This document shows positions 8,109 through 17,883 of a stretch of DNA of 64,000 nucleotides, in pieces. This DNA is from Castellaniella sp. MT123. Lineage in GTDB: Bacteria; Pseudomonadota; Gammaproteobacteria; Burkholderiales; Burkholderiaceae_B. Position numbers and translations under genes: made by a program. Positions within the stretch are counted from its first letter, which is position 1, and each line of letters opens with the position of its first letter. The notes below the pieces were generated by a model. It saw only the letters and a program-made list of their open reading frames with translations, made no database searches and had not been told where the DNA came from. The stretch is taken from assembly GCF_039614765.1 (NCBI RefSeq), contig NZ_CP154879.1, positions 2,976,001 through 3,040,000 of the forward strand, given 5' to 3'.

Positions 8109-9295
8109 CCTGAAACCGGTCTCCGGGGTAGCCATTGCCAGAACATCCAGGCCGCTACGAGGCCGAGGCCGCCGATCGCCATGATCCCGGTGGCCAGCGA
8201 CGCGGCCGCCGTCAGGCCGGACAGCAGCAGGGGCCCGCCGCTGCCGCCCAGATCGGTGATCTGGCGCCACATGCCCAGAAAAACAGTGCGCCCTTCGCGG
8301 GGGGATGCATCCGCGCCGATCGTCATGATGATGCCCGACCCGATGCCGTTGCCCAGCCCCAGCACCATGCAGACGGCCAGCAGGCTGGCAAAGCCGGTCG
8401 TCCAGGGCATGGCCAGCAGACTGGTCCCCATGATCAGCATGGAGGGCAGGGTGACCCACAGTCGGCCATGCTGATCCATGACCTTGCCGGCGGGATAGAA
8501 CAGCAGCATGTCGACACCCCCCATGAGCCCGTAGATCAGGGCGGTCGTGGTGGCGTCCAGACCGATGTGGTCGGCCCAGAGCGGAATCACGATCTGGCGG
8601 CACGAGCGCAGCGCCGAGACCAGGGCGGTGGCGGTGCCCAGGGTCAGGAAGACGTGGCCGTGCTCACGCAGCAGCGTTTTCATGCCGACCTTCGGCGCGG
8701 TTGCGGTCGAGCCGGGGGCGCGGGGTTCCAGATCGGGGATCGCCAGCGACAGGCCGCCCGCGCCCAGCATGGCCAGCGCGGCCGCCCAGTAGGCGCCTTG
8801 GAGACCCATCAGATGGATGAAGCCCGCTGCCGCGAAAGGCCCTGCGAACAGGCCGATGCGCATCGTGCCACCCAGCGTGGACATGGCGCGGGCGCGCATA
8901 TGCAGGGGCACGGCTTCGACCAGGAAGGTCTGGCGGGCCAGCAGGAAGACCGCGCTGGCCAGACCGATCATGAAGACCCCCAGGCCGAAGACCCACGGGG
9001 TGCGCGCACCGAGGCACAGCGCCAGCGCCAGCAGGCTGAAGGCCGCCGCGCCGACCATGGCGCGGCGTTCGCCGTAACGGGTCGCCAGCGCCGCCGCAGG
9101 CAGGTTGGCCAGCAGGGAGCCGATGCCCACCAGCGCGACGATCAGTCCGGCACCCGCTGAACTGGCGCCCAATTCGCGCGCGCTGAGCGCCAGGACCGGA
9201 AACATGGCCCCTTCGCCCAGACCAAAGAGCAGGGATGGCCCAAAGGCAGCCAGGGCGATCCGGCGCAAGTCGAAGTCTTCAGAGGATGCGGACAC
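8105..9295 (-). CDS. MFS transporter (first of an overlapping pair)
   Basis: The product is a 396-aa, 12-TM major facilitator. It begins with a cytoplasmic tail, then FGPSLLFGLGEGAMFPVLAL, and carries a motif-A-like loop ALATRYGERRAMVG and a central hydrophilic loop (DLEPRAPGSTATAPKVG). It is translationally coupled to the following MFS gene by an ATGA overlap. The two proteins are clearly different sequences rather than a recent duplication. The pair could be two independent pumps or a functional couple; the sequence does not decide, and no regulator is adjacent. Confidence 0.88.
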   Translation of the reverse strand: MSASSEDFDLRRIALAAFGPSLLFGLGEGAMFPVLALSARELGASSAGAGLIVALVGIGSLLANLPAAALATRYGERRAMVGAAAFSLLALALCLGARTPWVFGLGVFMIGLASAVFLLARQTFLVEAVPLHMRARAMSTLGGTMRIGLFAGPFAAAGFIHLMGLQGAYWAAALAMLGAGGLSLAIPDLEPRAPGSTATAPKVGMKTLLREHGHVFLTLGTATALVSALRSCRQIVIPLWADHIGLDATTTALIYGLMGGVDMLLFYPAGKVMDQHGRLWVTLPSMLIMGTSLLAMPWTTGFASLLAVCMVLGLGNGIGSGIIMTIGADASPREGRTVFLGMWRQITDLGGSGGPLLLSGLTAAASLATGIMAIGGLGLVAAWMFWQWLPRRPVSG

Positions 9296-9369
9296 GTATC
9301 AGGCTTCAAGGAAACGATCGGCCATTGTCGCACAAGCCCCGTGCGTCGTCCGTGCCGTGCTGAAAGGTG

Positions 9370-11967
9370 TCAGGCCGAATTCCGCTGCGAGGATTGGCGG
9401 CGTTCCCGTACGATGGTCAGCCAGTTTTCGATGGGCATCGGGCGGGCCAGCAGGAAGCCCTGCAGCGCGTGGCAATCGTGCAGAAACAGCAGACGGGACT
9501 GCTCCTCGGTTTCCACGCCTTCGGCCACGACCCGCAGGTTCAGTTGGTCGGCCATCGCCAGGATGAGGCGCACGATGGCGATACCGTCGGTGTCGTCGGG
9601 CAGGTCCTGGATCAGGCTCTTGTCGATCTTCAGTTCATAGAGCGGCAGGCGTTTCAGGGATGCCAGATTGGAATAGCCGGTGCCGAAATCGTCGATGGAA
9701 AAGCGGATGCCCAACCGGGCGAGCGCCTGCATGCGCTGTGCGACGGCCTGGAAGTCCTGGATCAGTACGCCTTCGGTGACCTCGAAGATGAGCCGGTTGC
9801 CGGGGACGCCTTTCTGTTCCAGTATCTCGTGCACGTAGTCGACGAACTGGGGTTCCATCAAGCGTTTGGGGCTGACGTTGATCGACAGGGGGTAGGTTTC
9901 CCCCAGCGCCTGCAGGGTCCGCAGGGTGTCGCAGGCCACGCCCAGTGTCCAGGCGCTCAGCAGGCCGATCAGGCCGGATTCCTCGGCGACCGGGATGAAC
10001 AGGGCGGGGGAAATCGGCCCGTGGGTGGGGTGGCGCCATCGGGCCAGCAGTTCGCCGCCGGTGACCCGCCCGTCCCGGCCGAACTGCGGTTGCAGGTACA
10101 ACGACAGTTGCGGCGTGTCGATGGCCTGCAGCAGATCGTGTTCCAGCCATAGGCGCTGCTCGACCTCCGCCTGCAGGTCCCGCTCGTAGAAGGTGGCCTG
10201 ATTGCCGCCCTGTTCCTTTGCCCGCTGGGTGGCCATGTCGGCTTCGCGCATGACGGTGTCGGTCGATGCGCTGTCGGCGTCGATCAGGGTCAGGCCGATG
10301 CTGGCCGTGACGAAGGCCGGACTGTCCGGCAACGTCAGCGCGTTGCCGCAGATGGCCAGCCGTAGTTTCTCGGCCACGTGCATGGCCGTGCGGGCGGCAT
10401 CATGTTGTTCGGGGCCCAACTCGTCGAGCAGCACCACGAACTCGTCCGCGCTGGTGTGGGCGACCAGGTCGCGGTCGCGCGTCATGTGGCTCAGGCGTTC
10501 GGCGATGCAGCACAGGACCTGGTCTCCCACATGATAGCCCTGGGTGTCGTTGATCTTCTTGAACCCATCCAGGTTGATCTGCAGCAGCGCGCCATAGGCG
10601 CGGTCCCGCCGGGTGTGTTCCATGACCAGGGACAGACGATCCAGCGCCGTGCGCCGGTTGGGCAGATTGGTCAGACTGTCGTAGAAGGTCAGCTGGTGCG
10701 CCTTTTTTTCGGCCTCCACACGTTCGGTGATGTCGGTGGACACGACGCAGATGGCCTCGACAGCGCCATCGGAACCGAGCAGGGGGGCCTTAATCGTCAG
10801 CAGCGTGCGGGTGTCGGAGCCGTCGGGCCGTGTGATCGACAGCTGGCTGACGTTGCGTTCACGGGTTTCCAGGACGGTCTGGTCGCTTTGTTCGATGGCC
10901 GATAGGGACGCGGGATCGGTGATGAAGTCCGCGTCGCGCCGCCCGACGATTTCGTCGGGGCCGACCCCCAGGAATTCCTCGAGTTTGTGGTTGGCAAAGA
11001 CATAGCGCAAAGAGGCGTCCTTGATGCTGACGATGGCGTCGATGCTTTCCAGGATGGCATCCTGCCGTCGTACGCTGGACTGGAGATGCTGCCGCTGGTG
11101 GCCGAACCGGATTTTCAGCCACAGGATGACGATCAGCACCAGGGCCAGCAGGCTGCTCAATCCGGCGATGATCCAGGCGGCGTTGCGCCCCAGCACCGAG
11201 GAGGGTTCGGACGACCGCCAGTGTGCCAGTGTGCGGAAATAAAAGGAGTCCGGATCGGCCTGCCAGCCCACCAGGTAGCGGTCGATGGCCGCCAACACCG
11301 CCGGATGCTTGCCTATCGGGGTGGCAAAGAAGGCCTGGGTCGGCTGGAAAACGATCGCCGTGGCACTGACCCCGTAATCCCTGGACATCAGTTCACCGAC
11401 GTAAAAATCGGCGGCCACCGCGTCGGCCTGATGCTGGCTGACCATCTGAAAGCCTTCGTCCAGTTTCTGGACCGGGACCAGTTGTGTGTCGATCTTCAGG
11501 CCCGCCAGCGTGGCGCGCAGGTAGTCCTGTTGCGCCGATCCGGCCAGGACAGCGAGCGTGCGGCCTTGCAGATCCGTGATCGATCGCAGGGTCTTTCCCG
11601 GCAGCGTATAGATCTGGGACCAGCTGTGCAGCGCCGGCACGTGGTGAAAGTTGATGGCCGTGGCGCGTTCTGGCGTGTAGTAGACGTCGGGCAGCAGGTC
11701 GATCTGGCGGCTGGTCAGCAGCTGCATGCAGCGCTGCCAGTCGCAGGCCTGCGTCTGCAGCGTCCAGCCTTCGCGGCGCGCGATCTCGTTCAGCAGCTCG
11801 CCCAGAATACCGGCGGGGCGGCCGTTTGCAGCGATGTAGATGTCGGGGATCTGATCATAGATGCCGACCTTCAGCGTCGTGGCCCGGGCATGCGTGGCGG
11901 CGAGCCCCAGGCTGAGCGTCAGGGCAAGCTGGAAAACCACGAAAATGACACGAGGATGCAGGCGCAT
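9370..11967 (-). CDS. Periplasmic-binding-domain sensor with PAS, degenerate GGDEF and EAL domains
   Basis: This is a cyclic-di-GMP signalling protein of about 865 aa. An ATG at 11967 is preferred over the GTG at 12039 because a signal peptide (MRLHPRVIFVVFQLALTLSL, cleaved near HARA) starts there. Order: a periplasmic SBP_bac_3-like domain (TTLKVGIYDQIPDIY onward), one TM helix (AAWIIAGLSSLLALVLIVIL), a PAS domain (ILESIDAIVSIKD), GGDEF and EAL. The GGDEF signature is TSADEF, so cyclase activity is probably lost. The EAL domain keeps its catalytic set: GGELLARW (an ELL variant), NVSPKRL, FEVTEG, IDDFGTGYSNLASLK and VAEGVETEEQ. An amino-acid-like ligand controlling phosphodiesterase output is inferred. 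Confidence 0.9.
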   Translation of the reverse strand: MRLHPRVIFVVFQLALTLSLGLAATHARATTLKVGIYDQIPDIYIAANGRPAGILGELLNEIARREGWTLQTQACDWQRCMQLLTSRQIDLLPDVYYTPERATAINFHHVPALHSWSQIYTLPGKTLRSITDLQGRTLAVLAGSAQQDYLRATLAGLKIDTQLVPVQKLDEGFQMVSQHQADAVAADFYVGELMSRDYGVSATAIVFQPTQAFFATPIGKHPAVLAAIDRYLVGWQADPDSFYFRTLAHWRSSEPSSVLGRNAAWIIAGLSSLLALVLIVILWLKIRFGHQRQHLQSSVRRQDAILESIDAIVSIKDASLRYVFANHKLEEFLGVGPDEIVGRRDADFITDPASLSAIEQSDQTVLETRERNVSQLSITRPDGSDTRTLLTIKAPLLGSDGAVEAICVVSTDITERVEAEKKAHQLTFYDSLTNLPNRRTALDRLSLVMEHTRRDRAYGALLQINLDGFKKINDTQGYHVGDQVLCCIAERLSHMTRDRDLVAHTSADEFVVLLDELGPEQHDAARTAMHVAEKLRLAICGNALTLPDSPAFVTASIGLTLIDADSASTDTVMREADMATQRAKEQGGNQATFYERDLQAEVEQRLWLEHDLLQAIDTPQLSLYLQPQFGRDGRVTGGELLARWRHPTHGPISPALFIPVAEESGLIGLLSAWTLGVACDTLRTLQALGETYPLSINVSPKRLMEPQFVDYVHEILEQKGVPGNRLIFEVTEGVLIQDFQAVAQRMQALARLGIRFSIDDFGTGYSNLASLKRLPLYELKIDKSLIQDLPDDTDGIAIVRLILAMADQLNLRVVAEGVETEEQSRLLFLHDCHALQGFLLARPMPIENWLTIVRERRQSSQRNSA

Positions 11968-12216
11968 GGACTTCACGTCGGTGGGTGGCGGCCTTTGGGC
12001 CGGTCGTGTTCGCCACAAGATGATCACGACACGGGACACTCAGGTGACGCGGGCGAGCAGGAATCTAATGTTGCAATCATACGGTGAAGTGTTGCAAACC
12101 AATGGACCATACAGCACGCCAGATTGTCAACACTTTCGCCGATTGTGACAGGGGGCCGGAAACCGGGGGCGTACAATGCGGGGACGGTTTTTTGCATTCC
12201 CCCACGAAGGTGAATC

Positions 12217-13425
12217 ATGTCCCAGGCATTCCTTGACGAAGCACGTGCCCGGATCGGGCAGCTGCGCGCCGACGGTTTCTACAAATCCGAACGCATCATC
12301 GCCAGCCAGCAGGCTGCGCGGATCCGGCTGGCCGACGGCGCCCAGGTGCTGAATTTCTGCGCCAACAACTATCTGGGGCTGGCCAACGACCCGCGCCTGA
12401 TCCAGGCGGCCCGGGATGGTCTGGCCGCCGACGGTTTCGGCATGGCCTCGGTGCGTTTCATCTGCGGCACCCAGGCTGGCCACAAGGCGCTGGAATCCGA
12501 ATTGGCGGCGTGGCTGGGCATGGGGGATTCGATTCTGTATTCCAGCTGCTTCGATGCCAATGGCGGCCTGTTCGAAGCGCTGCTCGACGAGCAGGACGCC
12601 ATCGTCAGCGACGCGCTGAACCACGCCAGCATCATCGACGGGGTGCGCTTGTGCAAGGCGCGCCGGTACCGTTACGCCAACAACGATATGGCCGATCTGC
12701 GTGTCCAGTTGCAGGCGGCGCGCGACGGCGGCGCCCGCCATGTGATGATCGCCACCGATGGCGTGTTCTCCATGGACGGCATCATCGCCGACCTGCCGGC
12801 GATCTGCGATCTGGCCGATGAATTCGACGCGCTGGTCATGGTCGATGATTCCCATGCCGTGGGCTTCATGGGCGCGGGTGGCCGCGGCACCCCCGAATAT
12901 TGCGGTGTCCAGGGGCGGGTCCATATCCTGACCGGTACTCTGGGCAAGGCGCTGGGAGGGGCTTCAGGCGGTTACGTGGCGGCCGACCCCGTCATCGTCG
13001 ATCTGCTGCGCCAGCGCTCTCGCCCCTATCTGTTTTCCAACACGCTGGCGCCGGCCATCGTCGCGGCGTCGCGCCAGGTGCTGACGTTGCTGCAAAGCAA
13101 CGAAGGCGGGCGCCTGCGCGAGCGCGTCCATCAGAATGGCGACCGGTTCCGGCAGGCCATGCAGTCGCTGGGCTTCACGCTGGTGCCTGGACATCATCCG
13201 ATCATTCCCGTGATGCTGGGCGAGGCGTCCCTGGCTGGGCGCATGGCCGATGCTTTGCTGGCGCTGGGTATCTACGTGATCGGGTTTTCCTACCCGGTGG
13301 TGCCAAAGGGGCGGGCCCGCATCCGCACGCAGATGAGTGCCGCCCATACGCCCGACGACATCGATCGCGCAGTGGACGCCTTCGCCCGCGTGGGGCGCGA
13401 CCTTGGCGTCATTGCGCATTCCTGA
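12217..13425 (+). CDS. kbl: Glycine C-acetyltransferase (2-amino-3-ketobutyrate CoA ligase)
   Basis: Kbl cleaves 2-amino-3-ketobutyrate with CoA to glycine and acetyl-CoA, using PLP. The product of 402 aa is family length. It has [11 protein letters not shown] (46-56), the VRFICGTQ segment, the DGVFSMDG loop, [11 protein letters not shown] (209-219) and the PLP lysine Lys244 in [11 protein letters not shown] ribosome-binding site (GAAGGTGA) precedes the ATG. It is followed 88 nt later by tdh, so threonine is degraded by the Tdh-Kbl route. Confidence 0.96.
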   Translation: MSQAFLDEARARIGQLRADGFYKSERIIASQQAARIRLADGAQVLNFCANNYLGLANDPRLIQAARDGLAADGFGMASVRFICGTQAGHKALESELAAWLGMGDSILYSSCFDANGGLFEALLDEQDAIVSDALNHASIIDGVRLCKARRYRYANNDMADLRVQLQAARDGGARHVMIATDGVFSMDGIIADLPAICDLADEFDALVMVDDSHAVGFMGAGGRGTPEYCGVQGRVHILTGTLGKALGGASGGYVAADPVIVDLLRQRSRPYLFSNTLAPAIVAASRQVLTLLQSNEGGRLRERVHQNGDRFRQAMQSLGFTLVPGHHPIIPVMLGEASLAGRMADALLALGIYVIGFSYPVVPKGRARIRTQMSAAHTPDDIDRAVDAFARVGRDLGVIAHS

Positions 13426-13513
13426 CCCCGGTATCCCGTCTCTGGCGCGTCCGGATGCATGGACAGCGGGGGGGCGGGCAGCCGGGCAGACTATCCCTGA
13501 TCCTGGAGTTCTC

Positions 13514-14539
13514 ATGAGAGCCTTGGCCAAGATGCAGCCCGCTGTGGGGCTGGAACTGGTGGATGTCCCCAAACCCGCCATCGGTCACAACGACGTTCTG
13601 ATTCGTATCCGCAAAACCGCCATCTGCGGCACGGACATCCACATCTGGAAATGGGACGAATGGGCCGCGCGCACCATCCCCGTGCCCATGCACGTGGGGC
13701 ACGAATACGTGGGCGAGATCGTCGAGATCGGCCAGGAAGTCCAGGGGTTCAAAGTGGGCGACCGGGTGTCCGGCGAAGGCCACATCACCTGCGGGCATTG
13801 CCGCAACTGCCGCGCCGGCCGCCGCCACCTGTGCCGCAATACGCAGGGCGTGGGGGTCAACCGGCCGGGCGCCTTTGCCGATTATCTGGTGATTCCGGCC
13901 TTCAACGCTTTCCGTATTCCGGATGACGTGTCCGACGATCTGGCCGCCATTTTCGATCCCTACGGTAACGCCACCCATACGGCGTTGGCCTTCGATCTGG
14001 TGGGCGAGGATGTGCTGATCACGGGGGCGGGCCCGATCGGCGCCATGGCGGCGGCCATTGCCCGCCACGTGGGGGCGCGCAATGTCGTGATCACCGACGT
14101 CAATGATTACCGGCTGGATCTGGCCGCCCGCATGGGCGCCAGCCGCACGGTGAATGTGGCGCGCGAGGGTCTGCGCGACGTCATGCGCGAATTGGGCATG
14201 ACGGAAGGCTTCGATGTCGGGCTGGAAATGTCGGGTGTGCCCAGCGCGTTTGCCTCGATGCTGGAACAGATGAACCACGGTGGCAAGATCGCGATGCTGG
14301 GCATTTTGCCGGATGGTGTCGGCGCCGCCTGGAGCCAGGTGATCTTCAAGGGGCTGGAGATCAAGGGTATCTATGGCCGGCAAATGTTCGAGACTTGGTA
14401 CAAAATGGTCGCGATGCTGCAAAGCGGCCTGGATCTGTCGCCGATCCTGACGCACCGTTTTCCGGTGGCGGATTTTCGGCAGGGGTTCGACGCGATGCTG
14501 TCGGGGCAAAGCGGGAAGGTGATCCTGGATTGGCAATAA
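13514..14539 (+). CDS. tdh: L-threonine 3-dehydrogenase
   Basis: Tdh oxidises L-threonine to 2-amino-3-ketobutyrate with NAD+, feeding Kbl. The start is the ATG behind GGAG at 13505-13508; the frame is open upstream but lies inside kbl. The 341-aa zinc alcohol-dehydrogenase-type protein has the catalytic zinc ligands Cys38 (AICGTDIHI), His63 and Glu64, and the structural zinc cysteines 93, 96, 99 and 107. The NAD-binding motif is [11 protein letters not shown]. It ends before the strong hairpin shared with gdhA. Confidence 0.96.
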   Translation: MRALAKMQPAVGLELVDVPKPAIGHNDVLIRIRKTAICGTDIHIWKWDEWAARTIPVPMHVGHEYVGEIVEIGQEVQGFKVGDRVSGEGHITCGHCRNCRAGRRHLCRNTQGVGVNRPGAFADYLVIPAFNAFRIPDDVSDDLAAIFDPYGNATHTALAFDLVGEDVLITGAGPIGAMAAAIARHVGARNVVITDVNDYRLDLAARMGASRTVNVAREGLRDVMRELGMTEGFDVGLEMSGVPSAFASMLEQMNHGGKIAMLGILPDGVGAAWSQVIFKGLEIKGIYGRQMFETWYKMVAMLQSGLDLSPILTHRFPVADFRQGFDAMLSGQSGKVILDWQ

Positions 14540-14590
14540 CGCTGGCCGGGGGGTATTGCCCGCACCGGCCAGCCTTGTCTTGGTTTTCCA

Positions 14591-14634
14591 ATATCCCTGC
14601 ACCGTCCGCGCGATTGCGGACGGTGCAGGGATAT
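14591..14634. terminator. Bidirectional terminator hairpin between tdh and gdhA
   Basis: A perfect 19-bp inverted repeat, ATATCCCTGCACCGTCCGC (14591-14609) with its exact complement at 14616-14634, flanks a 6-nt loop. It sits between two convergent genes. There is no long T-run on either side, but the stem is unusually long and the position fits a two-way transcription stop. Confidence 0.75.
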
Positions 14635-14647
14635 CGTCAGATACCGA

Positions 14648-15937
14648 TCAAGGATACAGGCCGCGCACCTGACGGGCCTCGAGGATGCGTGTGCAGGCGA
14701 CGATGAACGCGGCCGTGCGCAGAGAGACCCCGTGCTGGCGGGCCACGCCCGACATGGCGCCATAAGCCGAACGCATCATGGCTTCCAGGCGGTGATTGAT
14801 TTCCTGTTCTGTCCAGAAGAAGCTGGAAAAATCCTGCACCCATTCGAAGTAGCTGACCGTGACCCCGCCCGCGTTGGCGACCACGTCGGGGACGATGACC
14901 GTGCCCTTGGCCGAAATGATGTCGTCAGCTTCGGGGGTGGTCGGACCGTTGGCGCCTTCGACCAGGATGCGGGTACGGATCAGGTCGGCGTTGTCGTGGG
15001 TGATCTGGCCTTCCAGGGCGGCGGGGATCAGGATTTCGGTTTCCAGCGACCAGAATTCCTCGGGGGTCAGCGTCTGGGTGTCCGCGGCACCTGAGACCCC
15101 TCCGTTTTCCTGGTTGTGCTGGATCAGCGCCGCGATGTTCAGGCCATGGGCGTTGTAGACGATGCCGGTGTGGTCATAGACCGCGATGACCTTGGCGCCG
15201 GCCTCGTCGAACAGACGCGCCGCCGTGCCGCCCACATTGCCGAAGCCCTGAATCGTGACCCGGGCGCCCTTGATGTCGACACCCAGTTCCTTTGCGGCCT
15301 CGCAGGCCGTCACATAGACGCCCCGGCCGGTGGCCTCGACGCGGCCCAGGCTGCCGCCCAGGGAGACGGGTTTGCCGGTGACGACACCGGTCGTGGTGCT
15401 GCCCTCGTTCATGGAATACGTGTCCATCATCCAGGCCATGACCTGGCCATTGGTGTTCACGTCCGGCGCAGGGATGTCGCGGTTCGGCCCGATGATGACG
15501 CCGATCTCGCTGGTGTAGCGGCGGGTGATGCGTTCGAGTTCGGCCTGGGAAAACTGATGCGGATCGATACGGATGCCGCCCTTGGCCCCGCCGAACGGCA
15601 GGTTCACGGCAGCGGATTTCACCGACATCCAGGCCGACAGGGCCATGACTTCCGACAGTGTGACGTCCTGGTGGTAGCGCACGCCGCCTTTGCCCGGACC
15701 GCGCGAGGTGTTGTGCTGCACCCGATAGCCTTCGAAGTGGGCCACGGTGCCGTTGTCCAGTTCCACCGGGACATCCACGATCAGGATACGTTTTGGACGT
15801 TTGAGCGTTTCCACCCAGCGGGCCAGCGATCCCAGGTATGGGGTGACCCGGTCGACCTGTTCGAGATAGATCCCCCAGGGACCCGGATGGGCGGGGTCCA
15901 GATAGGACGGTAGGGTGTGCTTATGCTGTTCAGCCAT
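14648..15937 (-). CDS. gdhA: Glutamate dehydrogenase (Glu/Leu/Phe/Val dehydrogenase family)
   Basis: The enzyme interconverts glutamate and 2-oxoglutarate plus ammonium. The start chosen is the ATG at 15937, with AAGG nine bases upstream; it gives 429 aa starting [20 protein letters not shown]. Seen are the substrate-binding [11 protein letters not shown], the catalytic-lysine region [15 protein letters not shown], the PAPDVNT segment and the Rossmann motif [15 protein letters not shown] versus NADP use cannot be settled by eye. It is convergent with tdh and divergent from cysH. Confidence 0.93.
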   Translation of the reverse strand: MAEQHKHTLPSYLDPAHPGPWGIYLEQVDRVTPYLGSLARWVETLKRPKRILIVDVPVELDNGTVAHFEGYRVQHNTSRGPGKGGVRYHQDVTLSEVMALSAWMSVKSAAVNLPFGGAKGGIRIDPHQFSQAELERITRRYTSEIGVIIGPNRDIPAPDVNTNGQVMAWMMDTYSMNEGSTTTGVVTGKPVSLGGSLGRVEATGRGVYVTACEAAKELGVDIKGARVTIQGFGNVGGTAARLFDEAGAKVIAVYDHTGIVYNAHGLNIAALIQHNQENGGVSGAADTQTLTPEEFWSLETEILIPAALEGQITHDNADLIRTRILVEGANGPTTPEADDIISAKGTVIVPDVVANAGGVTVSYFEWVQDFSSFFWTEQEINHRLEAMMRSAYGAMSGVARQHGVSLRTAAFIVACTRILEARQVRGLYP

Positions 15938-16207
15938 GATCTGCAGCCTTTTTATGAATTCAGAATCGTCAAGGACATACAACCGGCACCATTTTAATGC
16001 GGCCTTCGCGTTCTGTGGCCTCGACCGTGAAGGTTATATGGAATCAACGATTTGTTCGTTCCTTTGACGCCGCCCGGCGCGCACACTGGCATCGCTGTCC
16101 GGTGCCATGGCGACATGGTCCGCCTGACGACCCATTCGCCCTTTGGCCGGTGCCTGGCGTGCTGTTCGAAACAGTGCGCTCTGACCGGTAGCTTCCGGAG
16201 AACTTCC
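15938..16207. promoter_or_regulatory. Divergent promoter region between gdhA and cysH
   Basis: These 270 nt hold no supported gene and must contain the promoters of gdhA and the cysHDN operon. The stretch nearest gdhA is AT-richer than its surroundings, and the minus strand contains TTGACG and ATTAAAAT elements. A confident -35/-10 pair or a CysB site could not be defined by eye. Confidence 0.4.
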
Positions 16208-16963
16208 GTGTCCGAATCTCTGCCTGTGCCGCTGTTCCGCCGCTGGGGGGCCCTGCTGGCCCGGCTGGAGGACATCGCCGCCGCCTACCCGGATGCCCTC
16301 CTGGCCTCGTCCATGGGTGTCGAGGACACTCTGCTGATTCACGCGCTGGCGCAACTGTCGCGGCCCCTGGGCGTCTTCATGCTGGACACCGGGCGGTTGC
16401 ACGCCGAAACCCTGTCCATGGTGGACGTGATCCGCGACCGGTATGGGATCGAGACCCGTGTCATGCACCCGGACCCGGCCGCCGTGCAGGCGCACGTCGC
16501 GGCGCATGGCGAATTCGCCTTTTACGACAGCGTGGATCTGCGCAAGGCTTGCTGCGGCATCCGCAAGGTCGAGCCGCTGCGCCGCGCCCTGGCCGGGCAT
16601 ACGGCCTGGATCACCGGCCAGCGCCGTGAGCAGTCCGTGACCCGGGCCGACCTGCCCGAGGCGCAGTGGGATGAGACGTTCGGTCTGCGGAAATTCAATC
16701 CCCTGTCCACCTGGTCCTCGGACGAGGTCTGGGGCGTGGTCCGTGCGCTGGATGTGCCCTATCACCCGCTGCATGATCGAGGCTATCCATCGATCGGCTG
16801 CGAGCCCTGCACGCGGGCCGTGCGCCCCGGCGAAGATCCGCGCGCCGGCCGCTGGTGGTGGGAACAGCGCGACAGCCGGGAATGCGGGCTGCATGCGTCC
16901 AACCTGAACGATCGGCCGCGGGTCCGTTCCGCCTCATCCCATCCCGTTTCCGTCGAGTCCTGA
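16208..16963 (+). CDS. cysH: Adenylylsulfate (APS) reductase, iron-sulfur type
   Basis: CysH reduces activated sulfate to sulfite with thioredoxin or glutathione. The start is a GTG at 16208 behind GGAG (16196-16199), giving 251 aa. The PP-loop fold is present (ASSMGVEDTLLIH). Four [4Fe-4S]-ligand cysteines are visible: Cys115-Cys116 in RKACCGIRK and Cys198/Cys201 in SIGCEPC. The catalytic cysteine lies in ECGLH (Cys226). The cluster cysteines indicate an APS reductase rather than a PAPS reductase, consistent with no CysC kinase in the operon. It is followed immediately by cysD and cysN. Confidence 0.94.
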   Translation: MSESLPVPLFRRWGALLARLEDIAAAYPDALLASSMGVEDTLLIHALAQLSRPLGVFMLDTGRLHAETLSMVDVIRDRYGIETRVMHPDPAAVQAHVAAHGEFAFYDSVDLRKACCGIRKVEPLRRALAGHTAWITGQRREQSVTRADLPEAQWDETFGLRKFNPLSTWSSDEVWGVVRALDVPYHPLHDRGYPSIGCEPCTRAVRPGEDPRAGRWWWEQRDSRECGLHASNLNDRPRVRSASSHPVSVES

Positions 16964-16965
16964 TC

Positions 16966-17883
16966 ATGAGCATGACCATCGCACGATCCACCCGCACCCA
17001 CCTGGACTGGCTGGAATCCGAAGCCATCCACATTCTGCGCGAGGTCGCCGCCGAATGCGCCCGTCCCGTGCTGCTGTTTTCGGGGGGAAAGGACTCCTGT
17101 GTGCTGCTGCGCCTGGCCGAAAAGGCCTTCCGCCCGGGACGCTTCCCCTTTCCGCTGATGCATATCGACACTGGGCACAATTTTTCCGAGGTCATCGAGT
17201 TCCGCGATCGGCGCGTGGCCGAACTGGGCGAGGACCTGATCGTGCGCGGCGTCGAGGATTCCATCGCCCGGGGTACCGTGGTGCTGCGCCACGCCACGGA
17301 TTCGCGCAACGCGGCTCAGGCTACGACGCTGCTGGAATCGATCGCGGAGTTCGGCTTCGACGCCTGCATCGGCGGTGCGCGGCGCGACGAGGAAAAGGCC
17401 CGCGCCAAGGAACGCATCTGCTCCTTCCGGGACGAGTTCGGCCAATGGGACCCCAAGGCGCAAAGGCCCGAGCTCTGGAATCTGTACAACACCCGCGTGC
17501 ATCCGGGCGAGAACATCCGCGTGTTTCCGATTTCCAACTGGACGGAGCTGGATGTCTGGCAATACATCGAGCGCGAGCAGCTGTCCCTGCCGTCCCTGTA
17601 TTACGCCCACGAGCGTGACGTGGTACGCCGCCAGGGGCTGTTGGTCCCGGTCACGCCGCTGACTCCGCCGCGCGAAGGCGAGCGCCCCGAACGTCTGACG
17701 GTGCGGTTCCGCACGGTGGGGGACGTGTCCTGCACCTGCCCCGTGGCGTCCGATGCGGCAACGCCGGCCGACATCATCGCCGAAACCGCCGTCACCACCA
17801 TCACCGAACGCGGCGCTACGCGCATGGACGACCAGACCTCGGAAGCGTCCATGGAGCGGCGCAAGAAACAAGGATATTTCTGA
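16966..17883 (+). CDS. cysD: Sulfate adenylyltransferase subunit 2
   Basis: CysD with CysN makes APS from sulfate and ATP. The product (305 aa) contains the PP-loop SGGKDS (39-44), HIDTGHNFSEVIEFRD, GGARRDEEKARAKER and the C-terminal SMERRKKQGYF typical of CysD. The ATG lies 2 nt after the cysH stop and the last base overlaps the cysN start (TGATG). Confidence 0.96.
   Translation: MSMTIARSTRTHLDWLESEAIHILREVAAECARPVLLFSGGKDSCVLLRLAEKAFRPGRFPFPLMHIDTGHNFSEVIEFRDRRVAELGEDLIVRGVEDSIARGTVVLRHATDSRNAAQATTLLESIAEFGFDACIGGARRDEEKARAKERICSFRDEFGQWDPKAQRPELWNLYNTRVHPGENIRVFPISNWTELDVWQYIEREQLSLPSLYYAHERDVVRRQGLLVPVTPLTPPREGERPERLTVRFRTVGDVSCTCPVASDAATPADIIAETAVTTITERGATRMDDQTSEASMERRKKQGYF

Noticed and set aside
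6873-8603. A single 576-codon frame that seems to fuse the second MFS to upstream sequence
   Set aside because: The first 165 codons are the wrong frame of the upstream MFS gene; the real start is the ATG in the ATGA overlap at 8108.
10987-12087. A 366-codon plus-strand frame opposite the sensor gene
   Set aside because: It is antisense to a protein with clear SBP and PAS motifs and is itself rich in Gln/Arg/Asp without any fold.
12127-12216. A sigma-70 promoter for kbl built from TACAAT at 12172 and TTGTGA at 12143
   Set aside because: The spacer would be 23 nt, too long for a normal promoter, so it was not listed.
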